From CAYUVH01 sp964448135 (GTDB lineage Bacteria > Verrucomicrobiota > Verrucomicrobiia > Limisphaerales > UBA8199): 43,237 bases of DNA. A model generated the notes under the pieces. It saw only the letters and a program-made list of their open reading frames with translations, had not been told where the DNA came from and ran no database searches. The stretch is from positions 1 through 43,237 of the forward strand of contig CAYUVH010000062.1 of the NCBI GenBank assembly GCA_964448135.1, written 5' to 3'. Positions 27,967 to 37,046 of this stretch are shown one piece after another (positions within the stretch are counted from its first letter, which is position 1; each line of letters begins with the position of its first letter). The position numbers and the translations under genes are program-made.

Positions 27967-28725
27967 TCAGGATGCGGTCGGCTTGGGAAACAATTTCGAA
28001 CCGACAATACCCATTTTCGCCAAACGAAACTTCGAGCCCGTCCCCAAACAGCCAAACCCGTATTTGATGCTGCGACGAAGATTGATTGATGAAGCCTCCG
28101 CGAAGTACTTGGTAGGGCAGCTTACCTCCGCGACGGTGAAACCATGCCAGAAAATCTGCGCCAGCATCTGGTTGTCGAAAACGAAGTCGTCCGAATTTGG
28201 CGAGAGATCAATCTTCTCCAAGAGCTCGCGCGAGAAGGCGCGATAGCCGGTGTGGTATTCGGACAGTTTGGCGCCCAGCAAAATGTTTTCGGCGGCAGTG
28301 AGAAAGCGATTTGCAACATACTTCCAAACCGGCATGCCACCCTTGAGGGAATAGCCACCCAGAATGCGGCTGCCCAACACACAGGGATGCAGATCGTTCG
28401 CAATGATGCTGACCATCGCAGGGATGAGCTTCGGCGTGTACTGGTAGTCGGGATGGATCATGATGACGATGTCTGCCCCGGCTTCCAGCGCCAGCCGGTA
28501 GCAGGTCTTCTGGTTTCCGCCGTAGCCTTTGTTCTTTTCGTGGACATGGACTTGCATCCCTTCGAGGCTCCTGGCAACTGCCACGGTGTCGTCCTTGCTG
28601 CCGTCATCCACGAGGATGACTCTATCCACCATTTGCTGATCGAGCACCTCGGCATAGGTCTGCCGCAGTGTTTTTGCTGCGTTATACGCGGGCATCACGA
28701 CCACAACTTTTTTGTTTCGATACAT
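27967..28725 (-). CDS. Family 2 glycosyltransferase (dolichyl-phosphate mannosyltransferase-like)
   Basis: The 252-residue GT2 protein from ATG 28725 shows VVVVMPAYNAAKTL at the N-terminus, VILVDDGSKDDT, NKGYGGNQKTCYRLAL, and the IHPDYQYTPKLIP block where the DxD-like metal site is expected. It reads HPD rather than the usual DAD or DPD. There is no membrane segment at the C-terminus, unlike many polyprenyl-phosphate GT2 enzymes. The TTG at 28770 adds 15 residues before the conserved start and is less likely. It probably transfers a sugar to a lipid carrier or envelope glycan. It stands alone, divergent from the sigma factor gene. Confidence 0.87.
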   Translation of the reverse strand: MYRNKKVVVVMPAYNAAKTLRQTYAEVLDQQMVDRVILVDDGSKDDTVAVARSLEGMQVHVHEKNKGYGGNQKTCYRLALEAGADIVIMIHPDYQYTPKLIPAMVSIIANDLHPCVLGSRILGGYSLKGGMPVWKYVANRFLTAAENILLGAKLSEYHTGYRAFSRELLEKIDLSPNSDDFVFDNQMLAQIFWHGFTVAEVSCPTKYFAEASSINLRRSIKYGFGCLGTGSKFRLAKMGIVGSKLFPKPTAS

Positions 28726-28797
28726 AGGGCGCGGATAAAATGCAGGTGTTGTAAGCAATTTAGAAGCCAAATTCCAGTATCACGCCCGATCTGAGCT

Positions 28798-28834
28798 GAT
28801 CGGGACCGGCTGTCTCGAAGGACACCGGCCGATC
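28798..28834. repeat. Imperfect inverted repeat between glycosyltransferase and sigma factor genes
   Basis: GATCGGGACCGGCTGTC (28798-28814) faces GACACCGGCCGATC (28821-28834) across TCGAAG. The arms pair with a few bulges. A second short palindrome, CGGGCCCGG, follows, then ATTTTTG. It could be a terminator-like or regulatory hairpin in the divergent region. Confidence 0.4.
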
Positions 28835-29011
28835 CGGGCCCGGCATTTTTGCCAACCGAGAAAGCCAGCCGCTGCGGTCAGCGGGCGGGTTGCAGAGCAT
28901 TAAGGCTCAATTAAAAGTACGGCGGCTCGCTGGGCAAAATGCAATCGTGCCGATTTTCAGGCGTTGCTGCCACGATTTGGGTTGCCAAGCCAGTGAGAGC
29001 AAATCACTGTG

Positions 29012-30061
29012 ATGCCCTTGTCTATGCCAGCGCAGAATAAAAAGAAGAGCGCGAAACTCACGAAAACCGCCGCCCGCGGGGGCAAGACTGCTTCCGCCCG
29101 CAAAGACAAACCCGCCGAGACGGTCGCAAGCCCGCCCGCCGAGGCGACGCGAACCGAGTTTGATACCGAAGCCATTACCAAGGTCCGCAAGGCCCAGGAG
29201 GCTGCGGGAGCCGAGCCGCCGCGCGAACGGCACAGCTACGATGGCGACACGGCCATCAAGCTTTATCTCCGCGAGATCGGCCAGGTCAAACTTCTCACAC
29301 CCGAGGAGGAAATCGTCCTCGCCGCCCGCATCAAGAAGGGCGACAAGAAGGCGCGCGAGCAGATGATCAAGGCCAACCTCCGTCTGGTCGTCAAAATCGC
29401 GCGCGATTACGAAGGCATCGGCCTGCCGCTGCTGGATTTGATCAGTGAAGGAAACATCGGCCTGATGAAGGCGGTGGAACGTTTTGACCCGGCGAAGGGT
29501 GGCAAACTTTCGACCTACGGCTCCTGGTGGATCAAGCAGTCCATCAAGCGCGCGCTCGCGAACCAGTCCAAGACGATCCGGCTGCCGGTGCATCTCGTGG
29601 ACAAGATTTCCAAGATGCGCCGCACCGCCATGCGGTTGCAGGAAGAACTCGGCCGCGAACCCACCGACGAGGAGCTGGGCCACGAGTTGGGCATCACCGC
29701 CTCGCGCGTCTCCCAGATGCGCATGGCCGCTATCCGGCCGGCATCGCTCGACGCGCCGATTGGTGATGAGGATTCCAACAGCTTTGCCGAGGTCGTTGAG
29801 GACGAGGCCGCCGACACGCCGTATAAAATTCTCGAAGACCAGACCGTGAAGGACATGCTCAAAGACATGGTGACCACGCTCGATCCGCGGGAAGCCACGA
29901 TTCTCAAGGCGCGCTTCGGGCTGGATGGCGGGCCGGAGCGTACGCTGGAGGAAGTGGGCAGCAAGTTTGGCGTCACGCGCGAGCGCGTCCGCCAGATTCA
30001 GAACATTGCCTTGCGCAAGCTTCGCAAGATGATCGAGAAACTCGAAGCCACCCGGGTCTGA
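29012..30061 (+). CDS. RNA polymerase sigma factor, sigma70 family (RpoD/RpoS-like group)
   Basis: The 349-residue protein has an N-terminal Lys/Ala/Pro-rich tail (to about 65), then region 1.2 (DTAIKLYLREIGQVKLL), region 2 with NLRLVVKIAR, GLPLLDLISEGNIGLMKAVERFDP and FSTYGSWWIKQSI-like KLSTYGSWWIKQSI, region 3 (LGREPTDEELGHELG) and region 4 (LDPREATILKARFGL, TLEEVGSKFGVTRERVRQIQNIALRKLRKM). Region 1.1 and the long non-conserved segment of a large RpoD are missing, so it may be a group 2 factor or a compact primary sigma. Starts at GTG 29009, ATG 29012 and ATG 29024 are all possible. It is followed by apt 69 bases later. Confidence 0.93.
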   Translation: MPLSMPAQNKKKSAKLTKTAARGGKTASARKDKPAETVASPPAEATRTEFDTEAITKVRKAQEAAGAEPPRERHSYDGDTAIKLYLREIGQVKLLTPEEEIVLAARIKKGDKKAREQMIKANLRLVVKIARDYEGIGLPLLDLISEGNIGLMKAVERFDPAKGGKLSTYGSWWIKQSIKRALANQSKTIRLPVHLVDKISKMRRTAMRLQEELGREPTDEELGHELGITASRVSQMRMAAIRPASLDAPIGDEDSNSFAEVVEDEAADTPYKILEDQTVKDMLKDMVTTLDPREATILKARFGLDGGPERTLEEVGSKFGVTRERVRQIQNIALRKLRKMIEKLEATRV

Positions 30062-30130
30062 GCTTCCTTTCCCGCGCACCAGGGCAGGGGACCTGCAATC
30101 ACGAGAAATCTTCATTTAAAAAATCAGACC

Positions 30131-30661
30131 ATGACGCCGCATTGTTCCGCCGAGGACATCAAGCAAGCCATCCGCAACGTTCCTGACTTTCCCAAACCGG
30201 GCATTCAGTTCAAGGACATCACCCCCATGCTCGCCGACGCGCGCCTGCTCGCCGGTTGCATCGACCTGATGACGGCGAAGTTCAAGCCCGGAGACGTGGA
30301 CGCCGTGATGGGGATTGACGCGCGCGGGTTCATTTTCGCCGCCGCCGCGGCGCTCAAGCTGGAAGCCGGGTTCGTGCCCGTGCGCAAAAAGGGCAAGCTG
30401 CCGTATCAGACTCACGAGCAGGCCTACGATCTCGAATACGGCCAGGCTACCGTGGCCGTCCACACGGATGCCCTCAAACCCGGCGCCCGCGTGCTCTTGA
30501 TTGACGATCTGCTTGCCACCGGAGGCACCGCTGCTGCTGCTGCGCTCGTAAGTAAATTGGGCGGGAAAATTCTCGAGATCAGTTTCCTCATCGAACTCGA
30601 ATTCCTGAAAGGGCGCGAAAAGCTGAAGGGCTATCCCGTCCGCTCCCTCGTCACCTACTGA
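30131..30661 (+). CDS. apt: Adenine phosphoribosyltransferase
   Basis: The 176-residue protein matches Apt length and motifs: IRNVPDFPKPGIQFKDITP near the N-terminus, GIDARGFIFAAAAAL, the RKKGKLPYQT loop, and the PRPP-binding motif VLLIDDLLATGGTAAA (121-136). It converts adenine and PRPP to AMP in purine salvage in the cytoplasm. It lies downstream of the sigma factor on the same strand, possibly co-transcribed. Confidence 0.95.
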   Translation: MTPHCSAEDIKQAIRNVPDFPKPGIQFKDITPMLADARLLAGCIDLMTAKFKPGDVDAVMGIDARGFIFAAAAALKLEAGFVPVRKKGKLPYQTHEQAYDLEYGQATVAVHTDALKPGARVLLIDDLLATGGTAAAAALVSKLGGKILEISFLIELEFLKGREKLKGYPVRSLVTY

Positions 30662-30786
30662 CATCTCCCATCACCGAAGCTGGGTGAGTCAACAGGTTTA
30701 TGGGTGAAGGTTTACTGCGATAAATTCAGGGGTCTTACCGAGGGCAACGAAGATATTGGGCCCGGGACTTCGATGGATTTCGAAAA

Positions 30787-32025
30787 TCATTCCTGGTTCT
30801 TCGGAAGCTTTTTGGCTGCCGCCCAGATCATGTCCAGCAAGGTGCGGTCGCCTTTGCGGCGCTTGCCTGGGTTCTCGGCGGCAAATTTTGGGTCCAGCGC
30901 CGCGGCCTTGTCATGGTCGGCGAGCGCGCCGTGCAAATCGTCTTTCTGCAAGCGCGCTTCGCTGCGGTTGTTGTACGCCACTGCATAGTCCGGTTTCAGC
31001 TTAATGGCCTTGTCGAAGTCGGCAATCGCTCCATCAAGATCGCGTCGCTCCATCCGAATCATGCCCCGGTTGCTATAGTAGCGCGCCTCCCCGGGTTGTA
31101 GCTCGACCGCGCGCGTGTAATCGGCCAATGCGCCTTCACGATCGCCTGCGGCATTTTTCACGAAGCCACGGTTGTTATACGCGTCCGCGAAATCAGGTTT
31201 AAGCGCGATGGCCCGGTCGTAATCCGCAATGGCGCCGGCGGAATCACCGTTTCGATGTTTCAGCGTGCCGCGCTTGGAATAAGTGGACGCGTGGTCGGGC
31301 TTCAACTCGATGGCGCGTGTGTAGTCGGCCAGCGCGCCCGCAATGTCGTTTTGTTGATTGCGGGCACTGGCACGATTGGCATAGGCGATGGCCAGGTCGG
31401 GCTTCAATTCAATCGCGCGCGAATAATCAGCCATTGCGCCGGTGAAATCACCCTGGGAAGCTTTGGCCAGGCCGCGATTGCTCCAAAAGGTCGCCTCACC
31501 GGGCTTGAGTTCGATCGCCCGATTGTAGTCCGAGATCGCGCCCTCCCAATCGCCCGCGACGCGTTTTGCTTCCGCGCGTGCCCGCCAGGTCTCCGGCGTG
31601 AGTTCCACAGTCATGGCCAGGTCTGCCTCCGCACCGGCCTGATTGCCCTTCGCCCTTTTTGCGGCGGCTCGATTCTTCCAAAAGCCCGCCACCTCCCGTT
31701 TCAACTCGAGGGCGCGGTCATAATCCGCGATCGCTCCGTTCAGGTCGCCTTGGGCGTGTCTTATGACCCCGCGGTTGTTGTGCGCGGTGGCCGAGGCAGG
31801 GTTTAATTCGATCGCCTTGGTCGCATCCGCGATCGCACCGGGGAGATCCCCCTTTGCTTTTTTCACGAGGCTGCGGTTGCTGTAAGCGGGGGCCAGTGCG
31901 GGCTTCAACTCAATGGCGCGATTGAAATCCACGAGGGCGCCATCCAGATCACCCTTGGCGTGCTTTGACTGCGCCTGGTTGTTCCACGCTTCGGCGGATT
32001 TTGTTTCGGGAATTACATCACTCAT
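30787..32025 (-). CDS. TPR-repeat protein with eleven repeats
   Basis: From ATG 32025 the 412-residue protein is almost entirely tetratricopeptide repeats. About eleven units share the pattern AYNNRG-x-K-x-GD-x-GAIADYDRAIELKP. The fifth unit is shortened (TPETWRARAEAKR), a local deletion. There is no signal peptide or membrane segment, so it is probably cytoplasmic. The C-terminus is basic (PGKRRKGDRTLLDMIWAAAKKLPKNQE, in part). TPR arrays hold protein partners; none is indicated here. TTG 32049 would add eight residues (MECSHDWH) and is less likely. Confidence 0.88.
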   Translation of the reverse strand: MSDVIPETKSAEAWNNQAQSKHAKGDLDGALVDFNRAIELKPALAPAYSNRSLVKKAKGDLPGAIADATKAIELNPASATAHNNRGVIRHAQGDLNGAIADYDRALELKREVAGFWKNRAAAKRAKGNQAGAEADLAMTVELTPETWRARAEAKRVAGDWEGAISDYNRAIELKPGEATFWSNRGLAKASQGDFTGAMADYSRAIELKPDLAIAYANRASARNQQNDIAGALADYTRAIELKPDHASTYSKRGTLKHRNGDSAGAIADYDRAIALKPDFADAYNNRGFVKNAAGDREGALADYTRAVELQPGEARYYSNRGMIRMERRDLDGAIADFDKAIKLKPDYAVAYNNRSEARLQKDDLHGALADHDKAAALDPKFAAENPGKRRKGDRTLLDMIWAAAKKLPKNQE

Positions 32026-32267
32026 ATGCCAATCGTGCGAACATTCCAAGCATTGGTTGTTTCCCCCGCGATGGATGTGACCGTCTGCATCTGGAGGGTG
32101 AACCGGCGCGGAGCGATAATCAAGGATTACGACCGGTCCCGCTTGCCTGGGCAGCCGACCCTTGCCAGCGCGCGGGAGCGAGCGTTCTCAAGGCAAGCGC
32201 GAAAACCGTGACCGTGGCATCATTCCGGCTTCGACACGCGGCGCGATGACGATAGATTGTCCGGGCA

Positions 32268-34481
32268 ATGGATTGGCTCCAGTCAATTGATACCGCCGTC
32301 TTCCGTTTTATCAACGGAGGGTTGAGCAATGCGGTGGGCGATAAAGTCATGCCGTTCGTCAGCGGCAACGTCTTGTTTCTTCCCGCTGTCATCGTGGCGG
32401 CTGGGTTGCTGCTCTGGCGCGGGGGTGCGCGAGGGCGCGTATTTTTGCTGATGGCCCTGCTGGGCGTGACGTTGAGTGACGCGGTCGTGTGCCGCGCGAT
32501 CAAGCAGTCCGCCGGCCGGCAGCGGCCTTTTGTGGTTCTTTCCGATGTCCGCCGTCCAGACCACCCCGGCGCGGCGCCCAAGTTCCCCGGCGGCACATGG
32601 GAGAAAAATTCTCCCAACAGCCTGCCTTCCTCGCATACCGCGAATTGGTTCACCTTGGTGATCGTTGCGCTGTTCTATTATCGCAAGAGTTGGCGCTGGT
32701 TGCTGCCGATGGCGTTGCTGGTCGGATTCTCCCGGATTTATAACGGCGTGCATTATCCGACGGATGTCATGGCGGGGGCGGTTGTGGGCGCAGGGACTGG
32801 CGCGGCAACCGTGCTCGGCGTGGATTGGCTATGGCGCGTGGTCGGCTGCAAATGGTTTCCGGTTTGGTGGCGGCGGTTTCCGTCTTTGCTGCACCCAAAG
32901 TTGGTGGAAACTGAAGAAGAGCACGCGCCGGACCAGGCGGAGATCGAAGTGCAGTGGTTGGGACTGACTTATCTCGTGGCGGGGGTGCTGTTCGTGGCCC
33001 GCTTGGTTTACCTCGCCGGTGGCTCACTTCAGCTTAGCGAGGACGAGGCCTACCAGTGGCTCTGGTCCAAGCATCTCGACCTGGCTTATTACAGCAAACC
33101 GCCGCTGATAGCTTACACTCAATTCCTGGGCACCTCCATCTGGGGTGATACTGCGTTCGGCGTGCGTTTCTTTTCGCCGGTCATCACGCTCATACTTTCG
33201 GTGATCATGGCGCGTTTCTTTGCGCGGGTGGTCAATGCGCGCGCGGCCTTTTGGCTGAACCTGGTGGTCAACGCCATCCCCATCATGGTCGCGGGGAGCC
33301 TGCTGATGACGGTTGACCCATTGTCGGTTCTCTTCTGGACGGCCGCCATGATCGGCGGCTGGCGGGCCGCCGGCGACCGGGGAACCACGAGTGACTGGAT
33401 CTGGGTGGGCGTTTGGATGGGGCTGGGATTTCTCAGCAAGGCGACTTCACTTTTTCAAATCCTTTCCTGGGCGATGTTCTTCTGGCTCTGGCGTCCGGCG
33501 CGCCCACACCTGCGACGGCCGGGACCCTGGCTGGCTTTGCTGGTCAATCTGGTTTTCTCCCTGCCGGTACTGATCTGGAACCAGCAACGCCACTGGGTGA
33601 CAGTGACCCACCTGGCTGAGCGCGCCGGTTCGGATCAGAAATGGACCCCGACTTTTAGATTCTTCCTGGAATTCGTCGGCGGCGAACTCGGGGTGCTGAA
33701 TCCCATCTTTGGCGTCGCGATGATTTGGGCGGTCATTGCGTTCTGGCGTCGCCAGCGGCATGACGGGCGGATGATTTATTTCTACAGCATGGGCGCTCCG
33801 ATTGTTTTTGTTTACCTGCTGCTATCACTTCGCTCGCGCGTGCTGCCCAACTGGATTGTGCCGGCGATCATTCCGTGGTGCTGCCTGATGGTGATTTACT
33901 GGGATACCCGCTGGCGGCTGGGTGCGCGCGCCATGATTCATTGGCTGCGGGCGGGATTTATTGTTTCGGTCGTCATGATGGTGGTTTGTTTTAACCCGGA
34001 TTTGCCCCAGAAATTGATCGGGGTGCGGCTGCCAGTGCGCTTTGACGTCCTGCATCGGTTACGCGGATGGAATGATTTTGCGCGGCTCTGTGACGAAGTG
34101 CGCGGCAGCGTGGCCACCGAGGGGCGTCCGCCTTTCCTCATTGCCGACCACTACGGCTGGACCGGCCTGTTGTCCTTTTATCTGCCGGAAGCCAAAGCGG
34201 GCATACCGGATAATCCATTGGTTTACCGGCGCAGCAGTCCGGTGCCGCTGGACCAGTTCTTTTTCTGGCCCGGTTATAGCAACCGAGTGGGACAGGATGC
34301 GCTGTTCTTCGTGGAATTGGGCCGCGATTGGAAAGTAATGAAACCGCCGCCCCCGTCGCTGGTGGAGGAGTTTGAAACCGTCTCCAACCTGGGAGTGCGT
34401 ACGGTCAAATATCGTGGCGAAGACGCCCGGCACGTGCAGTTCTTCTTTTGCCGGAACTTGCGCGCGCGGCCGGCGGAGTGA
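32268..34481 (+). CDS. Fusion of PAP2 phosphatase and GT39-type glycosyltransferase
   Basis: This is a 737-residue membrane protein. Residues 1-190 form a PAP2 phosphatase with all three signature blocks: KQSAGRQRP (79-87), SLPSSHTAN (118-126) and SRIYNGVHYPTD (155-166). From about 230 onward it is a PMT_2/ArnT-like GT-C enzyme: first helix TYLVAGVLFVARLVYLAGG, the acidic SEDEAYQWLWSKHLDLAYYSKPP-type loop (split here for length) and eight or more membrane helices. GT39 enzymes use polyprenyl-phosphate sugars, and PAP2 enzymes dephosphorylate polyprenyl diphosphates or lipid A, so the fusion suggests one polypeptide handling carrier and sugar transfer on the outer face of the inner membrane. 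That link is inferred. The ATG at 32268 is divergent from the TPR gene. Confidence 0.9.
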   Translation: MDWLQSIDTAVFRFINGGLSNAVGDKVMPFVSGNVLFLPAVIVAAGLLLWRGGARGRVFLLMALLGVTLSDAVVCRAIKQSAGRQRPFVVLSDVRRPDHPGAAPKFPGGTWEKNSPNSLPSSHTANWFTLVIVALFYYRKSWRWLLPMALLVGFSRIYNGVHYPTDVMAGAVVGAGTGAATVLGVDWLWRVVGCKWFPVWWRRFPSLLHPKLVETEEEHAPDQAEIEVQWLGLTYLVAGVLFVARLVYLAGGSLQLSEDEAYQWLWSKHLDLAYYSKPPLIAYTQFLGTSIWGDTAFGVRFFSPVITLILSVIMARFFARVVNARAAFWLNLVVNAIPIMVAGSLLMTVDPLSVLFWTAAMIGGWRAAGDRGTTSDWIWVGVWMGLGFLSKATSLFQILSWAMFFWLWRPARPHLRRPGPWLALLVNLVFSLPVLIWNQQRHWVTVTHLAERAGSDQKWTPTFRFFLEFVGGELGVLNPIFGVAMIWAVIAFWRRQRHDGRMIYFYSMGAPIVFVYLLLSLRSRVLPNWIVPAIIPWCCLMVIYWDTRWRLGARAMIHWLRAGFIVSVVMMVVCFNPDLPQKLIGVRLPVRFDVLHRLRGWNDFARLCDEVRGSVATEGRPPFLIADHYGWTGLLSFYLPEAKAGIPDNPLVYRRSSPVPLDQFFFWPGYSNRVGQDALFFVELGRDWKVMKPPPPSLVEEFETVSNLGVRTVKYRGEDARHVQFFFCRNLRARPAE

Positions 34482-34508
34482 GGTTGTTCCCCTGATGAAC
34501 GACGAGAA

Positions 34509-35411
34509 ATGAGCTCTCCCATTTCCGCTCCGGGCTCCAGTGTCAGCAGGGAAACGCGGGCGACGTCCCGGTTCTTCGCCGTGAAGGACTATGATCTCGC
34601 CGCCACCTTGGAATGCGGACAGGCTTTTCGCTGGCATCGGCGCGGCGAGGGCTGGGAAGGGGTGATCGGTGACAAGTGGGTCCACCTTCGCGGCGAGGAG
34701 TCCGGCATTTGGATCGAGGCGGGCCAGCCGCAACGGGATTGGAGGTGGGCCGCCGATTATCTTCAGTTGGAACTGGATTGGGCCGCGGTGGCGCGCACGT
34801 TCCCGGATGATCCGCCGATGCGGGCCGCGGTGGCTGCCTGCCGCGGACTCCGCCTCCTGCAGCAGGATCCCTGGGAATGTCTGGCCTCGTTTATTCTTTC
34901 GTCCACCAAGCAGATCGTGCAAATCCGCCAGATGATTTCGCTGCTGACCACGCGCTACGGCGAACCGGTGGCAGCGGGGGAGGGCGCGGCGGTATCGCAC
35001 GCGTTTCCCACACCCGAACGCCTGGCGGCCGTGACCGAGGCCGAACTGCGCGAATGCAAACTCGGCTTCCGCGCTCCGTATCTCCGCGAGACCGCGCGCT
35101 CGATTGCGGACGGCGAAGTGTCGCTGGCCGACATTCGCGCGCTGCCCTTGGAATCGGCACGCGAGCGACTGACGGAACTGCCGGGGGTCGGCCGCAAAAT
35201 CGCCGACTGTGTTTTGCTGTTTGCGTATGGACGGCAGGACGCCTTTCCCATGGACGTCTGGGTGGCGCGCGCGTTGCGGGAGCTCTATTTTCCGCGCCGT
35301 CGCGTGAGTTTGAAACGCCTCCATGAATTTGCCGCCACGCATTTCGGGCCCAATGCCGGTTATGCGCAGCAGTATTTGTTTCACCACGCCCGCACCAAAA
35401 AAACCGCATGA
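34509..35411 (+). CDS. OGG1-like DNA glycosylase/AP lyase (HhH-GPD family)
   Basis: The 300-residue protein has an OGG N-terminal domain (LECGQAFRWHR, about 34-44) and an HhH-GPD domain. The helix-hairpin-helix LPGVGRKIADC carries catalytic Lys220 and PMDVW carries catalytic Asp239, the pair expected for a bifunctional 8-oxoguanine glycosylase. SSTKQIVQIR and LGFRAPYL also fit OGG. It removes oxidised guanine from DNA. It lacks the four-Cys iron-sulphur cluster at the C-terminus. Its last codons overlap the ATG of comB (ATGA), so the two are translated together. Confidence 0.88.
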   Translation: MSSPISAPGSSVSRETRATSRFFAVKDYDLAATLECGQAFRWHRRGEGWEGVIGDKWVHLRGEESGIWIEAGQPQRDWRWAADYLQLELDWAAVARTFPDDPPMRAAVAACRGLRLLQQDPWECLASFILSSTKQIVQIRQMISLLTTRYGEPVAAGEGAAVSHAFPTPERLAAVTEAELRECKLGFRAPYLRETARSIADGEVSLADIRALPLESARERLTELPGVGRKIADCVLLFAYGRQDAFPMDVWVARALRELYFPRRRVSLKRLHEFAATHFGPNAGYAQQYLFHHARTKKTA

Positions 35412-36163
35412 GAATTGAAGTGATTTTGACGCCCGCCGAGATCGGGCCACTGGCGCAGCGCGATTTGCGCGAAACGGTTTGTGTCGTGTTCGACGTCCTG
35501 CGCGCGACCAGCACCATGATCACCGCCCTTGCCAACGGCGCGGCTGCGATCGTGCCGGTCGCGGAGATCTCCGAGGCGCTGGCCAGGCGGGAACGGCAAC
35601 CGGATGTGCTCCTGGCGGGCGAGCGTGACGGCGTGCGCATCGAGGCGGAGTTGGCGGGCGGACGCGCCTTTGACCTGGGGAACTCGCCGCGCGAATTCAC
35701 GCGCAACCGGGTGGAGGGCCGCACCATCGTCACCACCACCACGAATGGCACCCGTGCGCTCCGTGCCTGTGCCCAGGCTCAGACGGTGGTGGCGGCTGCG
35801 ATTTTGAATCTTCAGGCCACGGCGGACTGGCTCATCACCCGGCGACCGGCGGAGCTGCTCATGGTTTGCAGTGGCACGTTTGAGGAAGCGGCTTATGAGG
35901 ACATCATCGCCGCGGGCGCGCTCTGCGATTTGTTGCAAAAGGTTTCGCACCGCGAAGCGTGGTCGGATTCCGCCCATGTCGCTTCGCACGCCTATTCGGT
36001 GGAACGATTTGATCTCGTCAAAGCGCTGTCCGTTGGAAGAAACGGCCGCCGGCTCCTGACGCGGTCTGAACTGGCCGCCGATGTCTCGTTTTGCGCGCAG
36101 CTCAATACCGCCAACTTCGTCGCCCTCATGAACCCCGAGGGTCTCATTCACCGCCAGCCCTGA
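35408..36163 (+). CDS. comB: ComB-family 2-phosphosulfolactate phosphatase
   Basis: The 251-residue protein has the ComB blocks FDVLRATSTMITAL near residue 30, LLAGERDGVRIE, FDLGNSPREFTRNRVEGR and TTTTNGTRAL, and later CSGTFEEAAYEDIIAAGAL. ComB removes phosphate from 2-phosphosulfolactate in coenzyme M synthesis in methanogens and in sulfolactate-forming bacteria. No comA, comC or related gene is seen here, so the role in this bacterium is open. It overlaps the end of the glycosylase gene by four bases. Confidence 0.9.
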   Translation: MRIEVILTPAEIGPLAQRDLRETVCVVFDVLRATSTMITALANGAAAIVPVAEISEALARRERQPDVLLAGERDGVRIEAELAGGRAFDLGNSPREFTRNRVEGRTIVTTTTNGTRALRACAQAQTVVAAAILNLQATADWLITRRPAELLMVCSGTFEEAAYEDIIAAGALCDLLQKVSHREAWSDSAHVASHAYSVERFDLVKALSVGRNGRRLLTRSELAADVSFCAQLNTANFVALMNPEGLIHRQP

Positions 36164-36758
36164 GCCTGGGCGCCGACCGCCGCGAAAAAAATGAATGAGT
36201 TGTACCTTTCGCGTAGTTAGGCGGAATTTGGTGTTTTTTCGGGGGTCTTGACTGTACCTTTGGCGTCCTTTGCTTGTACCTTTGGTGTCTTTTGGCGCTC
36301 TTTCGTGTCGGCGTTTTTGGGGCTCCCTAATTTTTGGCCGTTTTTGGTTTGCCCAGGCTTGTTTGCTGGGGTTTTTGGTTTGCAACCAGGCTTGCGGCCG
36401 GGTTGCGGCCGGGTTGCTTTTGGCTGACTTCAGGCCGGCTTTTCGTTTGCTCCAGGTTTGCCGGGCGAACGCTCTCACGAGCGAACGCGCAGGGAAATCG
36501 GAACGGGCGGCGTAGCCCGCCGGTTTCCGATCCCCATTAGTCCTGCTCCGCGAGCAAGCGCGGCCATGCTGATGTCAAAGAACCACTGTGCTTTGACGAT
36601 GATTCGCAACTCGAACAGGAATCACGTCCTCCTACCGCCACACATCTAAATCACAGGAGCGGATTCGTCAAGACGCGGATTGATGGGTTCCGGAAGATTT
36701 GCGGGATTGGGCCTGGGGCAAGGCAGGCGGACGGCGGGTCGGAGCCAAAACCGTCACC
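36164..36758. repeat. T-rich spacer with several short direct repeats
   Basis: No convincing gene is found in about 600 bases. Direct repeats include TGTACCTTT three times (36201, 36253, 36275), GTTTTTGGTTTGC twice (36340, 36371), CCAGGCTTG twice (36353, 36386) and a tandem GGCCGGGTTGC pair (36396-36417). A strong strand bias (T and G on plus) covers 36200-36430. A hairpin-like stretch (CGGGCGGCGTAGCCCGCCG) lies at about 36505-36523. Short open frames here are low-complexity. Confidence 0.5.
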
Positions 36759-37046
36759 ATGGCTTCAAGCCGCGAGCGATTTGACTGGCTCAAAGCGGTC
36801 GTCGCCAACCCGCGTGAGCTCTGGGAGATCTTGGAGGAAATGCAAAAACTGACCGCTCAATCCATGCTCGACAACCTAACGGCCCGCCAGTTTAACCCAT
36901 CCCCAAAGCTACCACCCATTACCAACGTCGAAGAAGCCGTTTTTTTGATTGCAGCACACCGAGGGCCGTTTCAGCTTGGAGTGATGGCCAACCCCGGCCC
37001 GGATCAGCCGCATCCCGGCGATATTCATCTGTTTTGTAAACAATGA
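36759..37046 (+). CDS. Short hypothetical open frame, uncertain
   Basis: A 95-residue frame starts at ATG 36759 (MASSRERFDWLKAVVANPRE) and ends at TGA 37046. The first 50 residues look protein-like and helical (ELWEILEEMQKLTAQSML). The last third (FLIAAHRGPFQLGVM) resembles, weakly, the GDG region of a thiamine-pyrophosphate enzyme, whose clear C-terminal part continues in another frame just downstream. It may therefore be part of a decayed gene rather than a true CDS. No family is recognised. Confidence 0.3.
   Translation: MASSRERFDWLKAVVANPRELWEILEEMQKLTAQSMLDNLTARQFNPSPKLPPITNVEEAVFLIAAHRGPFQLGVMANPGPDQPHPGDIHLFCKQ

Noticed and set aside
34059..35450. 463-codon minus-strand frame opposite the glycosylase gene
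   Set aside because: Shadow of high-GC coding; the plus strand holds HhH-GPD motifs with catalytic Lys and Asp.
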